The notes beneath the pieces were generated by a model. The model saw only the letters and a list, made by a program, of their open reading frames with translations, made no database searches and was not told where the DNA came from. From assembly GCA_947579665.1 (NCBI GenBank), contig OX388344.1, positions 14,874,346 through 14,938,345 of the forward strand: a stretch of 64,000 nt of DNA. The letters run 5' to 3'. Below are positions 60,101-64,000 of the stretch, in pieces. How positions within the stretch are numbered: position 1 is the stretch's first letter; every line of letters begins with the position of its first letter. The stretch is from Sympetrum striolatum. Taxonomy: Eukaryota; Arthropoda; Insecta; Odonata; Libellulidae. A program made the translations under genes and the position numbers.

Positions 60101-61376
60101 AAATGAAGGCGAAACAGAGGAAAAAAATTGAAATTTCTGTGAAATTATCCGTTTTAGAAGTTTTTTTTAATCATATCAGGTCAGAATCAAGAAAACTAAG
60201 GCAAAATAGAGGAAAAAAATTAAAATCTCGGTGAAATTATTCGTTTTTTGTGCTTTGTTCGACCATATCTTCGCAAAAAAATTGAAATTTCTGTGAAATT
60301 ATCCGTTTTAGAAGCTTTTTTCGATCATATCTTGGAAAAATCACTAAAACAAAGGCAAAGCAGTGGAATAAATTAACATTTCGGTGTAATTATCCGTTTT
60401 TTGTGCTTTTTTCGATCATCTCTTGGCAAAATTACGAAAATTAAGGCAAAACAGAGGAAAAAATTGAAATTTCAGTAAAATTATCCGTTTTAGAAGCTCT
60501 TTTCCTTCATATCAAGTCAGAATCAAGAAAACTAAGGCAAAATAGAGGAAAAAATTTAAATTTTGGTGAAATTATCCGTTTTTTGTGCTTTTTTCGATCA
60601 TATCTTGGCAAAATCACGAAAATTAAGGAAAAACAGATGAAAAAAATTGAAATTTCTGTGAAATTATCCGTTTTAAAAGCTTTTTTCGATCATATCTTGG
60701 AAATATCACTAAAACTAAGGCAAAACATAGGAATAAAATTGAAATTTCTGTGAAATTATCCGTTTTAGAAGTTTTTTTTAATCATATCAGGTCAGAATCA
60801 AGAAAACTAAGGCAAAATAGAGGAAAAAAATTAAAATCTCGGTGAAATTATTCGTTTTTTGTGCTTTGTTCTACCATATCTTGGCAAAAAAATTGAAATT
60901 TCTGTGAAATTATCCGTTTTAGAAGCTTTTTTCGATCATATCTTGGAAAAATCACTAAAACAAAGGCAAAGCAGTGGAATAAATTAACATTTCGGTGTAA
61001 TTATCCGTTTTTTGTGCTTTTTTCGATCATCTCTTGGCAAAATTACGAAAATTAAGGCAAAACAGAGGAAAAAATTGAAATTTCAGTGAAATTATCCGTT
61101 TTAGAAGCTCTTTTCCTTCATATCAAGTCAGAATCAAGAAAACTAAGGCAAAATAGAGGAAAAAATTTAAATTTTGGTGAAATTATCCGTTTTTTGTGCT
61201 TTTTTCGATAATATCTTGGCAAAATGATGAAAACTAAGGCAAAATAGAGGAAAAAAATTGAAATTTCTGTGAAATTATCCGTTTTAGATGCTTTTTTCGA
61301 TCATATCTTGGAAAAATCACTTAAACTAAGGCAAAACAGTAGAATGAAATTCAAATTTCTGTGAAATTATCCCTTT
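57165..61376. repeat. HOR unit B5, 4212 bp (counterpart of A4)
   Basis: This unit matches A4 at an offset of about 35266, including the doubled 182-bp dimer and the extra tandem step (CAGATG near 60637). One base is lost in a T-run relative to A4. Private differences include a GACGAAAAAAATTG near 58773. Confidence 0.87.
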
Positions 61377-64000
61377 TAGAAGTTTTTTTCAATCATATCA
61401 AGTCCGAATGAAGAAAACTAAGGCAAAATAGAGGAAAAAAATATAAATTTTGGTGAAATTATCCGTTTTTTGTGCTTTTTTCGATCATATCTTGGCAAAA
61501 TGATGAAAACTAAGGCAAAACAGGAAAAAAATTGAAATTTCTGTGAAATTATCCGTTTTAGAAGTTTTTTTCAATCATATCAAGTCCGAATGAAGAAAAC
61601 TAAGGCAAAATAGAGGAAAAAAATATAAATTTTGGTGAAATTATCCGTTTTTTGTGCTTTTTTCGATCATATCTTGGCAAAATGATGAAAACTAAGGCAA
61701 AACAGGAAAAAAATTGAAATTTCTGTGAAATTATCCGTTTTAGAAGCTTTTTTCGATCATATCTTGGAAAAATCACAAAAACTAGGGCAAAACAGAGGAA
61801 TAAAATAAAAATTTAGCTGAAATTTTCCGTTTTTTGTGGTTTATTCGATCATATCTTGGCAAAATCACGAAAAATAAGAAAAACAGAGGAAAAAAATTGA
61901 AATTTCTGTGAAATTATTTGTTTTTGAAGCTTTTTTCGATCATATCAAGTCAGAATGAAGAAAACTAAGGCAAAATAGAGGAAAAAAATTTAAATTTTGG
62001 TGAAATTATCCGTTTTTTGTGCTTTTTTCGATCATATCTTGGCATAATTATGAAAACTAAGGCAAAACAGAGGAAAACAATTGAAATTTCTGTGAAATTA
62101 TCCGTTTTAGAAGCTTTTTTCGATCATATGTTGGAAAAATCACTAAAACTAAGGCAAATCAGAGGAATAAAATTAAAATTTCAATAAAATTATCCGTTTT
62201 TTGTGCTTTATTCGATCATATCTTAGCAAAATCAAGAAAATTAAGGCAAAACAGAGGAAAAAATTGAAATTTCTGTGAAATTATCCGTTTTAGAAGCTCT
62301 TTTCCTTAAAATCAAGTCAGAATCAAGAAAACTAAGGCACAATAGAGGAAAAAAATTTAAATTTTGGTGAAATTATCCGTTTTTTGTGCTTTTTTCGATC
62401 ATATCCTGGCAAAATGATGAAAACTAAGGCAAAACAGAGGAATAAAATTGAGATTTCGGTGAAATTATCCGTTTTGAAGCTTTTTTCGATCAAATCTTGG
62501 AAAAATCACTAAAACTAAGGAAAAACCGAAGAATAAAATTAAAATTTAGGTGAAATTATCAGATTTTTGTGGTTTTCTCGATCATATCTTGGCAAAATCA
62601 CGAAAATTAAGGCAAAACAGAGGAAAAAAATTGAAATTTCTGTTAAATTATCAGTTTTAGAAGCTTTTTTCGATCATATCAAGTCAGAATCAAGAAAACT
62701 AAGGCAAAATAGAGGAAAAAAATATAAATTTTGGTGAAATTATCCTTTTTTTGTGCTTTTTTCGATCATATCTTGGCAAAATGATGAAAACTATGGCAAA
62801 ACTGGAAAAAAATTGAAATTTCTGTGAAATTATCCGTTTTAGAAGCTTTTTTCGATCATATCTTGGAAATATCACTAAAACTAGGGCAAAACAGAGGAAT
62901 AAAATCAAAATTTAGGTGAAATTTTCCGTTTTTTGTGGTTTATTCGATCATATCTTGGCAAAATGATGAAAACTAAGGCAAAACAGAGGAAAAAAATTGA
63001 AATTTCTGTGAAATTATCCGTTTTAGAAGCTTTTTTCGATCATATATTGGAAAAATTACCAAAACCAAGGAAAAACATTGGAATAAAATTTCGGTGAAAT
63101 TATCCGTTTTTTGTGGTTTTTTCGATCATATCTTGGCAAAATCATGAAAATGAAGGCAAAACAGAGGAAAAAAATTGAAATTTCTGTGAAATTATCCGTT
63201 TTTTGAGTTTTTTTCGATCATATCTTGGCAAAATCACGAAAATTAATGCAAAACAGATGAAAAAAATTGAAATTTCTGTGAAATTATCCGTTTTAAAAGC
63301 TCTTTTCCTTCATATCAAGTCACAATCAACAAAACTAAGGCAAAATAGAGGAAAAAAATTGAAATTTAGGTGAAATTATCCGTTTTTCGTGCTTTGTTCG
63401 ATCATATCTTGGCAAAGAAATTGAAATTTCTGTGAAATTATTCGTTTTAGAAGTTTTTTTGATCATATCTTGGAAAAATCACTAAAACTTAGGCAAAACA
63501 GAGGAATAAAATTAAAATTTCGTTGAAATTATCCGTTTTTTGTGCTTTTTTCGATCAAATGTTGACAAAATCACGAAAATCCATGCAAAACAGAGGAAAA
63601 AAATTGAAATTTCTGTGAAATTATCCGTTTTAGAAGCTTTTTTCGATCAAATCAAGTCAGAATCAATAAAACTAAGGCAAAATAGAGGAAAAAAATTTAA
63701 ATTTTGGTGAAATTATCCATTTTTTGTGCTTTTTTTGATCACATCTCGGCAAAATGAAGAAGAATAAGGCAAAACAGAGGAAAAAAATTGAAATTTCTGT
63801 GAAATTATCCGTTTTAGAAGCTATTTTCGATCACATCTTGCAAAAATCACTAATAATAAGGCAAAACAAAAGAATAAAATTAAAATTTTGGTGAAATTAT
63901 CCGATTTTTGTGGTTTTTTCGATCATATCTTGGAAAAATCACGAAAATTAAGGCAAATCGGAGGAAAAAAATTGAAATTTCTGTAAAATTATCCGTTTTA
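61377..64000. repeat. HOR unit B6, partial (counterpart of A5)
   Basis: The unit begins with the doubled dimer (61397 and 61579) and follows A5 until the window ends at a point equal to about 28735. The T-run that lost a base in A5 near 28741 lies just beyond the end. The array clearly continues past the window. Confidence 0.87.

Larger units (their letters stand above)
1..64000. repeat. AT-rich tandem satellite array, ~91-92 bp monomer
   Basis: Every stretch I read is a copy of the same unit of about 91-92 bp, joined head to tail with no spacer and no orientation switch. Recurrent anchors are GAGG plus an A-run, AAATTTCTGTGAAATTATCCG, a T-rich block, CGATCATATC and AAGGCAAAACA. Copies differ by base substitutions, homopolymer changes and occasional in-register deletions. 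By length there are about 700 monomers. No unique sequence of 300 bp or more interrupts the array, so the whole window is without genes. This structure is typical of eukaryotic heterochromatic satellites. Assignment to a centromere is inference only, and I do not recognise the family or species. Confidence 0.98.
33266..64000. repeat. Super-repeat copy B (partial, runs off window end)
   Basis: This is a near-identical copy of the sequence starting at 2711. The last base of the window corresponds to about 28735 in copy A. Copy B differs by losses of about 366 and 184 bp, a 1283-bp tandem duplication, an 82-bp loss in its second HOR unit and one additional HOR unit, plus scattered base changes. 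The join lies in 33253-33276, inside a monomer shared by both parents, which is what unequal crossing-over in register would give. Confidence 0.92.

Noticed and set aside
1..64000. CRISPR-like array of direct repeats
   Set aside because: The whole 91-92 bp unit is repeated with no variable spacers, no cas genes are present, and repeats run for 64 kb in HOR order.
1..64000. CENP-B box in the monomer
   Set aside because: TTCGGTGAAAT and TTCGATCATATC match only the first half of the TTCG....A..CGGG pattern. The required CGGG half is absent in the copies I checked.
1..64000. Telomere-type repeats
   Set aside because: TTTAGG occurs inside AAATTTAGGTGAAATT variants, but never in tandem as TTTAGGG or TTAGGG.
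1..64000. Soybean-type 91-92 bp centromere satellite
   Set aside because: Only the monomer length is similar. From what I know of that family I see no sequence resemblance, and I could not run a search.
1..64000. Transposon or retroelement insertions within the array
   Set aside because: Monomer phase is continuous, with only in-register gains and losses. I saw no terminal repeats, target-site duplications or non-satellite sequence.
2711..64000. Super-repeat as a pure assembly artefact
   Set aside because: Copy B has its own deletions, a 1283-bp duplication, an extra HOR unit and private base changes, which a simple duplicated contig would not show. Read support is still needed for proof.

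Overview
The whole 64 kb window is one uninterrupted, head-to-tail array of a very AT-rich satellite DNA. The monomer is about 91-92 bp and there are roughly 700 copies, all in the same orientation. I see no convincing protein-coding gene, RNA gene, transposon, CRISPR array, telomere repeat or unique sequence anywhere. Such an array points to a eukaryotic heterochromatic block (centromeric, pericentromeric or knob-like), most plausibly from a plant or invertebrate. The sequence alone does not identify the species or prove centromere function.

Monomer level. Each unit carries an A-run after GAGG, a short dyad (AATTTC-TGT-GAAATT), the block ATCCG, one or two T-runs, CGATCATATC, and a variable tail ending AAGGCAAAACA. 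Several recurrent subtypes can be told apart: a GTGC type, an AGAAGC type, a CTCTTTTCC type with an AAGTCAGAATC tail, a TTTTTTTAATC type with an AGGTCAGAATC tail, and a shortened type of about 62 bp that lost about 30 bp between two A-runs.

Higher-order level. The subtypes follow a fixed long order that repeats. The clearest higher-order repeat (HOR) has a 4141-bp unit (about 45 monomers) and starts at 10441. Successive units begin at 10441, 14582, 18723, 21899 and 26112, with lengths 4141, 4141, 3176, 4213 and about 3600. They are followed by two related short units (1317 and 1499 bp). The length changes are whole-monomer deletions, duplications and mosaic joins.

Super-repeat level. About 30.6 kb (2711-33265) is repeated immediately downstream (33266 to the window end) with only scattered base differences. 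The second copy has its own structural changes: losses of about 366 and 184 bp, a 1283-bp tandem duplication, an 82-bp loss, and one extra HOR unit. Bases 1-2710 are the flank left of this duplication and are more diverged, with a local period of about 3.25-3.34 kb relative to 3247-4080.

There is no gene network here. The interest lies in array evolution: very long HORs, nested in-register unequal exchange whose order can be partly worked out, traces of gene conversion, apparent CpG decay, and sequence-encoded curvature and dyads that could matter for chromatin.
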